A DNA stretch of 23,487 bases from Flavobacteriaceae bacterium UBA7433 (GCA_002477565.1 DLQL01000088.1:1-23487), one strand, 5' to 3'. Shown: positions 1-7,847, counted from the first letter of the stretch. Program-made: numbers and translations. The notes: generated from the sequence alone by a model not told the origin.

Positions 1-243
1 GCTAAATCCTTTGTTCAAATACCTGGAAATTGAGATATGGGAAATCGCTTGACCGGAATTTGAATCATCGAACTTAAAATAGTCAGAAGAAAATCCTCCA
101 AAATCACCGATAAGAGAGGTATCATTAAAATCCACTAAGTTGGTACCAATACTCAGTTCCCACAAGTTCTTATCGTCTTGGGCGCTTGTCGTGAAACCGA
201 CAAACAATAAAAATGCCCATAAGACTTTTCTAAAGTTTTTCAT
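1..243 (-). CDS. OmpA-family outer membrane protein, N-terminal part (runs off the window)
   Basis: Reading the minus strand from the ATG at 243 gives 81 codons with no stop up to the window edge, so only the N-terminus is present. The protein begins MKNFRKVLWAFLLFVGF, a hydrophobic signal peptide ending in TTSAQ, with likely cleavage before or after the Q. It continues as a mature start (DDKNLWELSIGTNLVDF) typical of flavobacterial OmpA-family proteins, which have an N-terminal domain followed by a C-terminal peptidoglycan-binding OmpA domain. The later ISHISISRYLNKGFS fits the same family, where a beta-strand precedes ISRYL. The family's role is to tie the outer membrane to peptidoglycan. 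The C-terminal domain is not visible here, so the family call rests on the N-terminal pattern. The upstream stretch is very A/T rich, with only imperfect promoter boxes. A decayed OmpA-domain fragment lies just upstream on the same strand. Confidence 0.7.
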   Translation of the reverse strand, partial: MKNFRKVLWAFLLFVGFTTSAQDDKNLWELSIGTNLVDFNDTSLIGDFGGFSSDYFKFDDSNSGQAISHISISRYLNKGFS

Positions 244-386
244 AATCGAATAGTTTTAAGTTTTGATAAAAGTAGATAAAATTAATTAACTGTTTGTTTA
301 ATTTTAAAAATTTTTCAAAATAAAAAAGGAGGCTTTTGGCGTTTTTCATGAAGTCTGTTTCACACTAAAAGCTGTTGAATTTGGGA

Positions 387-620
387 CTACTTTTTTAAAA
401 TTGTATTGAAATTTAGGATTGGACCCGCTGACAAAAGCAATGTTGCTCGCCTGTTTTGAGCCCTTCTGGCATTCTTCTTAACTGCCGCTATTGGACTATT
501 GCAACTCAAGCCTGTCGAATTCAATCGACCTGTGTTTGTTCCATTTGAAACCAAATAGTCTATCACCGTATTGGCTTGTAACAAGAAAAAAACTACTTTG
601 TTCAACTTGGTTCGCAATCT
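387..620 (-). pseudogene. Decayed fragment of an OmpA C-terminal (peptidoglycan-binding) domain
   Basis: A short minus-strand frame ending at TAG (387-389) reads QANTVIDYLVSNG, then NTGRLNSTG, SPIA and RAQNRRATLLLS. This is the order of conserved elements in the second half of an OmpA domain (R-A-x-x-V-x-x-Y-L-x-x-x-G, R-L-x-x-x-G, P-I-A, G-R-A-x-N-R-R-V). The canonical G-x-G-E before PIA is replaced by SCN. The upstream part (GHTD and LSxxRA region) is missing or scrambled into a Phe/Leu-rich stretch, and an in-frame TGA lies at 636-638. The frame has no ATG, only a TTG at 617, and no recognisable promoter. It is best read as the 3' remnant of a second ompA copy lying upstream of the intact start at 243. 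It could be a translated short ORF, but nothing supports that. The rest of the 244-679 gap holds only A/T-rich DNA. Confidence 0.65.
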
Positions 621-679
621 TTCCCAAAAAAGAATTCAATCTTTTGAATACATTTCTTTTTTGTTCATTCCAAAGAGGG

Positions 680-3600
680 TCAAGGAAGGTTTAGCACTTT
701 TATTTCTTCTCCCAAATAGACCAAAAACTGCTGGCTTATACAAAAGCCCATTTCAGATAGAAGGGCAGCGTAGGATTCAATCTGAAGCCTGTGCTTATCT
801 AAATACGAACCCGTCTTGTAGTCAATGACGACCACCTCTTGCCCATCAAACACCAAGCGGTCTGGAATTAAAATTTTTTCATCCTTGGTCAGAATTTCTC
901 GTTCTGTAAAAACTGTTTTGTCTCCTTGAAAACAGGGACTCAATTCTGGGTGATCAGCGACCGCATAAAGAATTTTTGAGAGGTCTCTTGCCTCTTGTTT
1001 GGACAACACCCCTTCAGAGACATAGCTGGCAAGCACATTTGGGATGTCTTTGGCCACCGTTATTTTTGAAAGCATTTCGTGTACGAGCAACCCATAGTTA
1101 ACAGCCTTTTCTCGTTGGGTGCCCCAATTTTTAGAAGCATTGGAAAGAAGGACGATTTCGTGATTTTTCCATACACTTGACACGTAGGTCTCTTGAACCG
1201 CCACTGGATCCATTTCTTCTTGCTTTTCCTCAGAAAAAAAACTGGATTTCACACCAAAGTCGTAACTCCTCTTTTGCGGATCCCATTGGTTCGGGCCAGA
1301 AAGCGATTTTAAAAAATTTACATACATCCCCGAATAGCGTTGCAACTTCTCTTCACCTTTGCTGTCGAATTTGCATTCCGAAACTATGTAAAGTTGTTCC
1401 ACGGCTCGGGTCAAAGCAACGTACAAAAGATTGAAATTATCCAAAGTCAGCTGTTGTTGTCTTTTTTCAAACAGTTCCTTGCCTTTCGCTCCGGTATGTT
1501 TGATTTTAGAAGAACAAGAAACCAAAGAAGTTTGAAGATCGTCAAAATCGTTCGGGTCCAAATCTTCGTACCAAACCGTCGGATCAATTTCTGAAGTGAC
1601 CTCCAAATCACACGGAAAAATCACTACTGGAAATTCAAGTCCTTTGGATTTGTGTACGGTCATGATTCTCACCGCATCGGATCCTTCTGAAGCGGTGATG
1701 CTCAATTGATCCTTTTTTTGTTCCCACAACTCCAAAAAAGCGGACAAATCGTTGTAATTCTTGCGTTGAAAATCCAAGACAAAATCTAAAAAAAACTGGA
1801 CGTATGCGTCTGTTTTTTTGAGCAATTGAAACGAACGAATCAGCTGTTCTACACTGTCGTAAAAAGACATTTGTAAAAATTGCGCCTGCTCAAAATACAC
1901 TCCGTAAGCCTCAAGGTGTTTGTAAAATTTATCTCCTTCCAACTCAAGGCACTCCTTGTAAAATAAATGGGCCTCTTTTCTTATGTTTAAAAAGCGGTGC
2001 AAAAATGACAGGAGGCCAAATTTTGCTTCTTTGTTCATAGGGTTTTGAATGTAAGACAAGATGTCAATCAAAAACCTCACTTTTTGACTGTTTTGCAAAA
2101 GCAAGGTCTCCGAAGAAATAATTTCAATTCCTTGTGCTGACAAATAGTTGGCGATTGCAACGCCCTCTTTCTTTTTTCGCACCAAAACACAAACCTCGTT
2201 TTTCTTAAAATTGTCATCAAGCCCGTTCAACAATTCCAACACTTTTTTGGGATAGGCTTCTTCAATATCTGCTGCCTCCAACTCAGACTTGTCGATAAAA
2301 CTCACTTGTACAAATCCTCCCTTGCGATGGTTTGTTTGTTGTTGGTTCCCTACCCTGTACAAATCACGGTATATGGGGTCGGTTAAAAAGTTGGCGATGT
2401 GTGAAAAAAAAGAGTTGTTGAATTCTATGACTTCGCTGTAACTTCTAAAATTTGTCTCCAAATTCCGTGTCTCTTTAGGCGTTTGAAAAGGATTGTTTGC
2501 GGCAGTCAAGTCTATAAATTGTTCCGCCTCTCCGCCTCTCCATCGATAGATGGCTTGTTTGGCGTCCCCCACCAATAACAAACTCCCGTATTCTTGCGAC
2601 AACGAATTTTCAATTAAGGGAATCAAGTTTTGCCACTGTAAGGAAGAGGTGTCTTGCATTTCATCAATAAAATAATGTCGAAATTTCTCCCCGATTCGTT
2701 CGTAGATAAAGGGAGCAGGCTCGTTCTTTATTTTATTTGCAATCATTTGATTGAATTCTGCATTCAAACAAATGTTATTCTCCTTTTTTAAAAGAGAAAG
2801 TTCTTTTTGAATATGGCTCAAAACAGCTAAAGGAATCAGGCTTTTTGAAACCAATTCCATCAGCACATAGGTGCCGTGCTGCTCCTCGAACAAGTCTGCA
2901 GACTCCTGGTACAAGGCCAAGAATTCGGTGGCAACCGCATCAATCGCTGCTTTGGCTGCAGGGCTTGTTTTGGCCGTATAAAACGTTTCATTGGACATCA
3001 ATTTGTGCAGTCTTCCCTCAAATTTGATGTCTCCAGTTTTTTGGCTTGTGAAAGAAACCAAGCGTTGGAAAAACCTTGGCAAATCCCCGTAGGAAAAGTC
3101 CGAGTACTTTGCACCAATCTGATCGATCAGTTCAAGACCTTTGGTTCCCTTTTTTACAAAAAGAGCTGCAATCTCTTTTCTGCGTGTCGCCAAATGAGTG
3201 TGTAGCTTTTTAAAATCATCCAAGGATTTTGATTCCAGTTTTTGAAGCTGTTCTTGAGCGTTCTCATCCAAAAGTATTTTTGCGGTCTTATTCAGTTCTT
3301 TAGAAATGTCCCAAGACTTGTCTTCACTCACTTTTTGAAGCGTGAAATCGACCAAAACATCGGTCAACTTTTGATCCATCCCTATTTTAGAAATCACCAC
3401 ATCCACGGCTTCTTTTAAAAGCCGTACACCCTCTAATTCCAATTCAAAATTCAAAGGCAAGTCCAAATCGAAGGCAAAAGTTCGAATCAATTTGTGTGTA
3501 AAACTGTCGATGGTTGTGATGTTGAACGCGGAATAATTTTGAAGGATATTCTCCAAAATGTTTCGTGATTTGGCTTGCAATGCAGCTGCATCCATCCCTG

Positions 3601-3844
3601 TTTCTAGGCAAATATCAGATAACATCGCATTCTTTTCACCGCTCGAAAAAGAACGCAAATTTTCAAGCACACGCTCTTTCATTTCTGCAGCAGCCTTATT
3701 GGTAAAGGTTATTGCCAAAATGTTTTGGAAGGTGAAGAGGCTGTTTGAACCGAGTAAAATTGTGAGGTATTCTTTGACCAGAGTATAGGTTTTACCACTT
3801 CCAGCAGAAGCGTTGTAGACCTGAAATGTTGCGGGATGCGTCAT
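680..3844 (-). CDS. AddA/RecB-like UvrD-type helicase with C-terminal PD-(D/E)XK nuclease domain
   Basis: A 1054-residue superfamily 1A helicase-nuclease of the kind that processes double-strand breaks for RecA-dependent recombination. Seen in order: Walker A ASAGSGKT (about residues 12-19), a DExx box FIDEMQD (about 393), LLLVGDAKQAIYRWRGG (motif III), MTVHKSKGLEFPVV (motif V, with the TVH-KGLE signature), YVALTRA (motif VI, about 808), and a C-terminal nuclease block. The nuclease has GLLVHEML (about 920), then PDRLV, VIDYKTG (about 1008) and LQIESYAALL, matching the D, D-x-K and Q-x-x-x-Y positions of RecB/AddA nucleases. ATG at 3844 is preferred: the TTG two codons upstream lies inside a TATATTTG promoter box. 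No AddB-like partner is in the window, though one may lie outside it. The gene is on the same strand as the upstream ZIP gene, but a 63-base gap and its own promoter box suggest separate transcription. Confidence 0.9.
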   Translation of the reverse strand: MTHPATFQVYNASAGSGKTYTLVKEYLTILLGSNSLFTFQNILAITFTNKAAAEMKERVLENLRSFSSGEKNAMLSDICLETGMDAAALQAKSRNILENILQNYSAFNITTIDSFTHKLIRTFAFDLDLPLNFELELEGVRLLKEAVDVVISKIGMDQKLTDVLVDFTLQKVSEDKSWDISKELNKTAKILLDENAQEQLQKLESKSLDDFKKLHTHLATRRKEIAALFVKKGTKGLELIDQIGAKYSDFSYGDLPRFFQRLVSFTSQKTGDIKFEGRLHKLMSNETFYTAKTSPAAKAAIDAVATEFLALYQESADLFEEQHGTYVLMELVSKSLIPLAVLSHIQKELSLLKKENNICLNAEFNQMIANKIKNEPAPFIYERIGEKFRHYFIDEMQDTSSLQWQNLIPLIENSLSQEYGSLLLVGDAKQAIYRWRGGEAEQFIDLTAANNPFQTPKETRNLETNFRSYSEVIEFNNSFFSHIANFLTDPIYRDLYRVGNQQQTNHRKGGFVQVSFIDKSELEAADIEEAYPKKVLELLNGLDDNFKKNEVCVLVRKKKEGVAIANYLSAQGIEIISSETLLLQNSQKVRFLIDILSYIQNPMNKEAKFGLLSFLHRFLNIRKEAHLFYKECLELEGDKFYKHLEAYGVYFEQAQFLQMSFYDSVEQLIRSFQLLKKTDAYVQFFLDFVLDFQRKNYNDLSAFLELWEQKKDQLSITASEGSDAVRIMTVHKSKGLEFPVVIFPCDLEVTSEIDPTVWYEDLDPNDFDDLQTSLVSCSSKIKHTGAKGKELFEKRQQQLTLDNFNLLYVALTRAVEQLYIVSECKFDSKGEEKLQRYSGMYVNFLKSLSGPNQWDPQKRSYDFGVKSSFFSEEKQEEMDPVAVQETYVSSVWKNHEIVLLSNASKNWGTQREKAVNYGLLVHEMLSKITVAKDIPNVLASYVSEGVLSKQEARDLSKILYAVADHPELSPCFQGDKTVFTEREILTKDEKILIPDRLVFDGQEVVVIDYKTGSYLDKHRLQIESYAALLSEMGFCISQQFLVYLGEEIKVLNLP

Positions 3845-3847
3845 TCT

Positions 3848-3855
3848 CAAATATA
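3848..3855 (-). promoter_or_regulatory. TATATTTG -7 box of the helicase-nuclease gene
   Basis: On the minus strand TATATTTG fits the Bacteroidota -7 consensus TAnnTTTG exactly. Its last base lies only 3 bases before the ATG at 3844. If used, transcription would start at or next to the start codon, giving a leaderless or near-leaderless mRNA. The -33 position is T-rich but has no clear TTTG. Confidence 0.5.
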
Positions 3856-3907
3856 TTGAATTCTACGGGATAAAAAACACCCTATGGCCTTTGATTTTTT
3901 TTTGCCT

Positions 3908-4726
3908 TTAGCCCAAAGCTACGTCCATGCTCATCATGACAATAAAACCGATGACAAAGCCCATCGTCGCGATGTCTGTATATTTGTCCTGTTGTGCTTC
4001 CGGCACCACTTCCTCTATGACGACAAAAATCATCGCCCCAGCCGCAAAAGCCAGTGCATATGGCAAAATAGGCTCAAAAGACAGCACGGCCCAAGCTCCT
4101 AAAACTCCGGCGATAGGTTCAACTACTGCAGACAATTGTCCGTACCAAAAACTTTTTTTGCGACTCACCCCTTGCCTGCGAAGTGGCATCGCAACCGCAA
4201 AGCCTTCTGGGAAATTCTGAAGGCCAATACCAATGGCCAAAGCGACAGCTCCTCCAATGGTTGCTCCGTCAAATCCTGCAGCCACTCCTCCAAAAAGAAC
4301 GCCGACTGCCAATCCCTCAGGAATGTTGTGTAAGGTAATCGCTAACACCAACAAAGTGGTTTTATGCCAAGGTGTTTTGATGCCTTCTGCTTCCTTAAAA
4401 TTGATATGGATATGAGGCAAAACTTTGTCCAAACCGAAAAGAAACAAAGCCCCTAACAAAAAACCAACAGCCGCAGGAAAAACTTTTACAAATCCTTCTC
4501 CAGAACTCATTTCAATGGCGGGTGCTAGCAAACTCCAAAAACTAGCAGCAACCATAACGCCTCCAGTAAAACCTAACATGCCGTCTAAGACAGCGCGGTT
4601 CATCGATTTGAAAAAAAAGACCAGAGAAGCGCCCAATGCAGTTAAAAACCAAGTGAAAAGAGTGGCGTACAAAGCGGCAAGGATGGGGTCTATGGATTCA
4701 AAATACTGAATAACTTGAGCAATCAT
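3908..4726 (-). CDS. ZIP-family divalent metal transporter (GufA/ZupT-like)
   Basis: A 272-residue polytopic inner-membrane protein importing divalent metals (zinc, manganese or iron in this family). It has about eight hydrophobic segments and a short hydrophilic loop after the third (PHIHINFKEAEG, residues 104-115). The metal-site motifs of ZIP helices IV and V are plain: HNIPEG (133-138) and QNFPEG (170-175). VEPIAG (202-207) and EEVVPE (238-243) are the further conserved acidic sites of the GufA/ZIP11-like branch. The ATG at 4726 overlaps the TGA of the upstream regulator gene (ATGA), so the two are almost certainly cotranscribed and translationally coupled. That places this importer under the control of its own metal sensor. 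Which metal it carries cannot be told from sequence alone. The regulator's residues lean towards manganese or iron. Confidence 0.9.
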   Translation of the reverse strand: MIAQVIQYFESIDPILAALYATLFTWFLTALGASLVFFFKSMNRAVLDGMLGFTGGVMVAASFWSLLAPAIEMSSGEGFVKVFPAAVGFLLGALFLFGLDKVLPHIHINFKEAEGIKTPWHKTTLLVLAITLHNIPEGLAVGVLFGGVAAGFDGATIGGAVALAIGIGLQNFPEGFAVAMPLRRQGVSRKKSFWYGQLSAVVEPIAGVLGAWAVLSFEPILPYALAFAAGAMIFVVIEEVVPEAQQDKYTDIATMGFVIGFIVMMSMDVALG

Positions 4727-5394
4727 AGGCGGTGTTTTTTAACAAATAAATTTTTTGAAATTTGCTGAGAAATGTTTCTTTTTTTTCCTTCAAATAAAAT
4801 ATGCATGGACTGATCAAAGGCTTCTTTTTTAACTACTTCGACAAGCGTTCCTAATTGGATGCCCGAACTGTCCAAATACTTTAAAAAAGCTACTGAAGAA
4901 TCTTTCACTCCCATGATTGTACATTTTTCGTTGCAAGAAATAGCCGACAACATGATCTCTTTGTGGTGGGCTATGTTCCCGTCTTCGTCGGGAATAGGGT
5001 CTCCATGGGGGTCGTGTGTGGGGTATTCCAAATAGGCGTCTAGCTGTTGGGTAAGTTTTTCGGATTTTACGTGTTCCAATTGTTCCGCTACCTCGTGCAC
5101 CTCATCCCAAGTGAAATCCAGATGTTTTACTAAAAAAACTTCCCAGAGGCGGTGTTTTCTAAGGATTCGAATCGCAATTTTTTTTCCTGCTAAGGTCAAA
5201 AAAACACCTTGGTATTTTACGTAATCAACCCATTTCTTATCCGATAATTTCTTGATCATGTCCGTAACAGACGAGGCTTTGGTATTGAGCTTTTCTGCAA
5301 TGCTATTGGTGCTCACTGCCTTGTTTTGGGAAAGAGACAACCTAAAAATTGCCTTGAGATAATTCTCTTCCGTCTGCGATATCTGCGTATTCAT
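4723..5394 (-). CDS. DtxR/MntR-family metal-dependent transcriptional repressor
   Basis: A 223-residue regulator with the three DtxR-family parts: an N-terminal winged helix (about 1-70, including KLNTKASSVTDMIKKLSDKKWV), a dimerisation and metal-binding domain (about 71-140, with HRLWEVFL and VHEVAEQLEHVKS), and a C-terminal FeoA/SH3-like domain (about 150-215). Aligned by eye to DtxR, the position of Cys102 is Glu104, with Glu107 and His108 matching Glu105 and His106. Glu at the Cys102 position is the MntR arrangement. The DtxR Met10 / MntR Asp8 position is Asn11. HDPHGDPIP (127-135) carries the usual ancillary ligands. ATG at 5394 is preferred over the TTG at 5403, which lies inside a -7 box. 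The gene overlaps the ZIP gene by 4 bases and is divergent from a TonB receptor across a palindromic candidate operator, so autoregulation is likely. Confidence 0.92.
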   Translation of the reverse strand: MNTQISQTEENYLKAIFRLSLSQNKAVSTNSIAEKLNTKASSVTDMIKKLSDKKWVDYVKYQGVFLTLAGKKIAIRILRKHRLWEVFLVKHLDFTWDEVHEVAEQLEHVKSEKLTQQLDAYLEYPTHDPHGDPIPDEDGNIAHHKEIMLSAISCNEKCTIMGVKDSSVAFLKYLDSSGIQLGTLVEVVKKEAFDQSMHILFEGKKRNISQQISKNLFVKKHRL

Positions 5395-5400
5395 AGATGC

Positions 5401-5408
5401 CAAAGATA
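5401..5408 (-). promoter_or_regulatory. TATCTTTG -7 box of the dtxR-ZIP operon
   Basis: On the minus strand TATCTTTG matches TAnnTTTG and ends 6 bases before the ATG at 5394. No clean TTTG is seen at the -33 distance. That distance falls at the edge of the palindrome at 5431-5456, as expected if the repressor covers the upstream promoter contact. Confidence 0.55.
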
Positions 5409-5430
5409 GTAAAATTTCAGGTGTAAAAAC

Positions 5431-5456
5431 TAATTTTTAGGGTTGTCTAAAAATTA
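5431..5456. promoter_or_regulatory. Palindromic candidate operator for the DtxR-family repressor, shared by two divergent promoters
   Basis: Two perfect 10-base arms, TAATTTTTAG and CTAAAAATTA, are separated by GGTTGT. The core reads TTTAG-GGTTGT-CTAAA, which resembles the TTTAGG/CCTAAA half-site architecture known for DtxR/MntR/SirR-type repressors. It lies between the -7 box of the regulator operon (5401-5408, minus) and the -7 box of the TonB receptor (5461-5468, plus), over the -33 zone of both. One bound dimer pair could repress both directions. The palindrome is seen directly; its binding by this repressor is inferred. Confidence 0.7.
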
Positions 5457-5468
5457 ATCTTATATTTG
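5443..5468 (+). promoter_or_regulatory. Promoter of the TonB-dependent receptor gene (TTG plus TATATTTG)
   Basis: TATATTTG at 5461-5468 is a perfect -7 box, with a TTG at 5443-5445 upstream. The 15-base spacing between them is shorter than the usual 19 or so, so the -33 assignment is tentative. The box ends 12 bases before the ATG at 5481, implying a very short leader. It also overlaps the TTG at 5466, excluding that codon as the start. Confidence 0.6.
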
Positions 5469-5480
5469 CAAAAAAATTAC

Positions 5481-7847
5481 ATGAAACTGAATTTATATTT
5501 ACTCTCATTGCTACTTCCATTTTTGCTCTGGGGACAAGGAAGTATAACAGGAACAATCACTGCCGACGGGCTACCTCTTGAAAATGCAAGTGTCTTTTTT
5601 GAAAACACAACCCTCGGAACCTCCTCAGACTTTGACGGGAAATACAGTTTATCCATTGCCGAAGGAACCCACCTATTGAACATTCAAGCGATTGGCTTTG
5701 CAACTGTCAAACAGCAAGTACGCATCGAAAAAGACGCCACTCTCTCCTTAAATTTTTCGCTAAAAGAGGATGTTTTGGGCTTGGATCAGATTGTTGTTTC
5801 TGCAACACGAAGGCATTTGAACAAGCGAACTGCTCCTGTAGTGGTGACGGTAACAGATTCCAAAATATTCAAAGCGACTCAATCCATAAGCCTTTCGGAA
5901 GGGATGAACTTTCAGCCAGGATTGCGGATCGAAACCAATTGTCAAAACTGTGGGTTTTCACAAATTAAAATGAACGGATTGGACGGGGCTTATTCTCAAA
6001 TCTTAATTGACAGCCGTCCTGTCTTTAGTGCTTTGAACAGCATCTATGGTTTGGATCAGATTCCGACCAATACCGTCGAACGGATAGAAGTGGTTCGGGG
6101 TGGAGGGTCTGCCTTGTTCGGTTCAAATGCCATTGCCGGAACCATCAATATCATCACAAAAGATCCCACAACAAATGGCTTTCAAATAGGCAGCCACTTT
6201 GGAGCGATTCACAACAGCGCTTTCGACAAAGCCACAACGTTCAACGGCACTTTGGTATCGGAAGATTTTGATACAGGAATTGCTGTTTTTGGAATGTATA
6301 GAAATCGTGAACCCCTCGATTACGACCGAGATGGCTATACGGAATTGACCCGTATGGAAAATAAGTCTTTTGGCTTCAAGGCCTTTTACAAGACCAAAGA
6401 GCGCAACAAAATCACACTTGAATTCCATACGCTTCACGAATTTAGAAGGGGTGGGAATCACTTGGATTTGCAGCCCTTCGAAGCAAACATATCAGAACAA
6501 ATTGCTTCCGATGTTGTCACAGGTGGCCTTACCTACGAATTTAAAAGTCAAAATTTAAAACACTCCCTTTCGTTTTACAGCTCTGCCTCTTTTTCTAAGA
6601 ACCAAAACTACTACGGTGGAAGGGGCCAAGGAAATCCCGCAGAAGGTTTTGAAAACACCCTCCTAGAAAGCCTTGATGGATTTGGAAATTCTCGAGACAA
6701 CACCTGGGTCTTTGGCGGACAATACACCTACGATTTCGAAAAATTTCTGGGAGGAAGTGGCACTTTTACAGGAGGTCTCGAATACAAATACGACGACATG
6801 GAAGACAACAAGCCCACTATCAACGCTTTGATTGCGCAGACTTTAAAAATATTTGGCGTCTATGTACAACAAGAATGGAAAATTGACGAACGGATAAAGC
6901 TCTTGGGAGGACTTCGAGTCGATGCCCACAATTTGACAAACCAAAATCGCATTGTCAACCCTCGTTTTACAGCCCTCTACAATGTTACTGAAAGCCTGCG
7001 GGTGAGAACTAGTTTTGCAAAAGGATACCGCGCTCCTCAAGTCTTTACGGAAGATGTACATGCCAGTTTGGCCGCAGGCGAACTTAGTAGGATCCTCGTG
7101 CCCAAAATGACCTTAAAAACAGAAAATTCCGACAGCTACCTGGCTTCGCTGGATTGGGAAACCACTACAACTCTTGGAGCTCTTTCTCTTTCCTTAGAAG
7201 GGTTTTATACCCATTTGAAAAACCCTTTTGTCTTGGTCGCCTATGAAAAATCAAACATCGACAAAGACCGATACCCAAAACCCAATGAAGGCATGACTTG
7301 GGTCAAAGAAAATGGCGACAACGCACGTGTCAAAGGTGTGAATTTTGAACTCAAATACAGCCCGAATAAAATATGGCTTGTGCAATTAGGAGCAACCTTG
7401 CAAGAATCAAAATACGACCAACCCCAAGATTGGAGTTCTGAGGAAAACAACTCAGACAAAGCAGCAGCTCACTTCTTTAAATCTCCCAATGCATACGGGA
7501 ATTTTGTGTTGGGATATGCGCCGACAAAAAGATTCCAAAACAACCTCTCAGGCGTTTACACAGGAAGTATGCTTGTCCCTCATTTGGCAGGGGCCCCTGA
7601 AAACCCCACCGAGGACCGCTTAGAAAACACTCCTTCTTTTTTTGAATTGAACCTCAAGTCTTCTTATCTTTTTGACTTAGACGCTCACGAACATCTTGGA
7701 ATGGAAGTGAGTATTGGCGTTCAAAACCTACTGGACAGCTACCAAAAAGATTTCGATACTGGTCCTTTGAGAGATGCCAATTATGTATATGGCCCAACAA
7801 GACCTAGAACCTGTTTTGTTGGCCTTAAATTTGGGACGAACCTATAA
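5481..7847 (+). CDS. TonB-dependent outer membrane receptor, probably for a metal or metal complex
   Basis: A 788-residue outer-membrane transporter powered by TonB-ExbBD. It has a signal peptide (MKLNLYLLSLLLPFLLWGQG), a carboxypeptidase-regulatory-like beta-sandwich (about 21-95: GTITADGLPLENASVFFENT, DFDGKYSLSI), a TonB-box region (LDQIVVSATR, 101-110), and a plug domain. The plug ends in ERIEVVRGGGSALFGSNAIAGTINIITKDP (200-229), the usual plug signature. A 22-strand barrel follows, ending in RTCFVGLKFGTNL. The plug carries a CxxC pair (NCQNCG, Cys154 and Cys157), seen in a subgroup of Bacteroidota receptors. No SusD-like partner follows, so this is a stand-alone receptor of the siderophore, heme or metal kind, not a glycan SusC. 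Divergence from a DtxR-ZIP operon with a shared operator points to metal-repressed metal uptake. The substrate is not determined. Confidence 0.92.
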   Translation: MKLNLYLLSLLLPFLLWGQGSITGTITADGLPLENASVFFENTTLGTSSDFDGKYSLSIAEGTHLLNIQAIGFATVKQQVRIEKDATLSLNFSLKEDVLGLDQIVVSATRRHLNKRTAPVVVTVTDSKIFKATQSISLSEGMNFQPGLRIETNCQNCGFSQIKMNGLDGAYSQILIDSRPVFSALNSIYGLDQIPTNTVERIEVVRGGGSALFGSNAIAGTINIITKDPTTNGFQIGSHFGAIHNSAFDKATTFNGTLVSEDFDTGIAVFGMYRNREPLDYDRDGYTELTRMENKSFGFKAFYKTKERNKITLEFHTLHEFRRGGNHLDLQPFEANISEQIASDVVTGGLTYEFKSQNLKHSLSFYSSASFSKNQNYYGGRGQGNPAEGFENTLLESLDGFGNSRDNTWVFGGQYTYDFEKFLGGSGTFTGGLEYKYDDMEDNKPTINALIAQTLKIFGVYVQQEWKIDERIKLLGGLRVDAHNLTNQNRIVNPRFTALYNVTESLRVRTSFAKGYRAPQVFTEDVHASLAAGELSRILVPKMTLKTENSDSYLASLDWETTTTLGALSLSLEGFYTHLKNPFVLVAYEKSNIDKDRYPKPNEGMTWVKENGDNARVKGVNFELKYSPNKIWLVQLGATLQESKYDQPQDWSSEENNSDKAAAHFFKSPNAYGNFVLGYAPTKRFQNNLSGVYTGSMLVPHLAGAPENPTEDRLENTPSFFELNLKSSYLFDLDAHEHLGMEVSIGVQNLLDSYQKDFDTGPLRDANYVYGPTRPRTCFVGLKFGTNL

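Noticed and set aside
244..300. Candidate promoter for the ompA-family gene at the left edge (TACTTTTA, TAATTTTA on the minus strand)
   Set aside because: Both differ from TAnnTTTG at the final G and lack an upstream TTTG; in such A/T-rich DNA they are likely chance matches.
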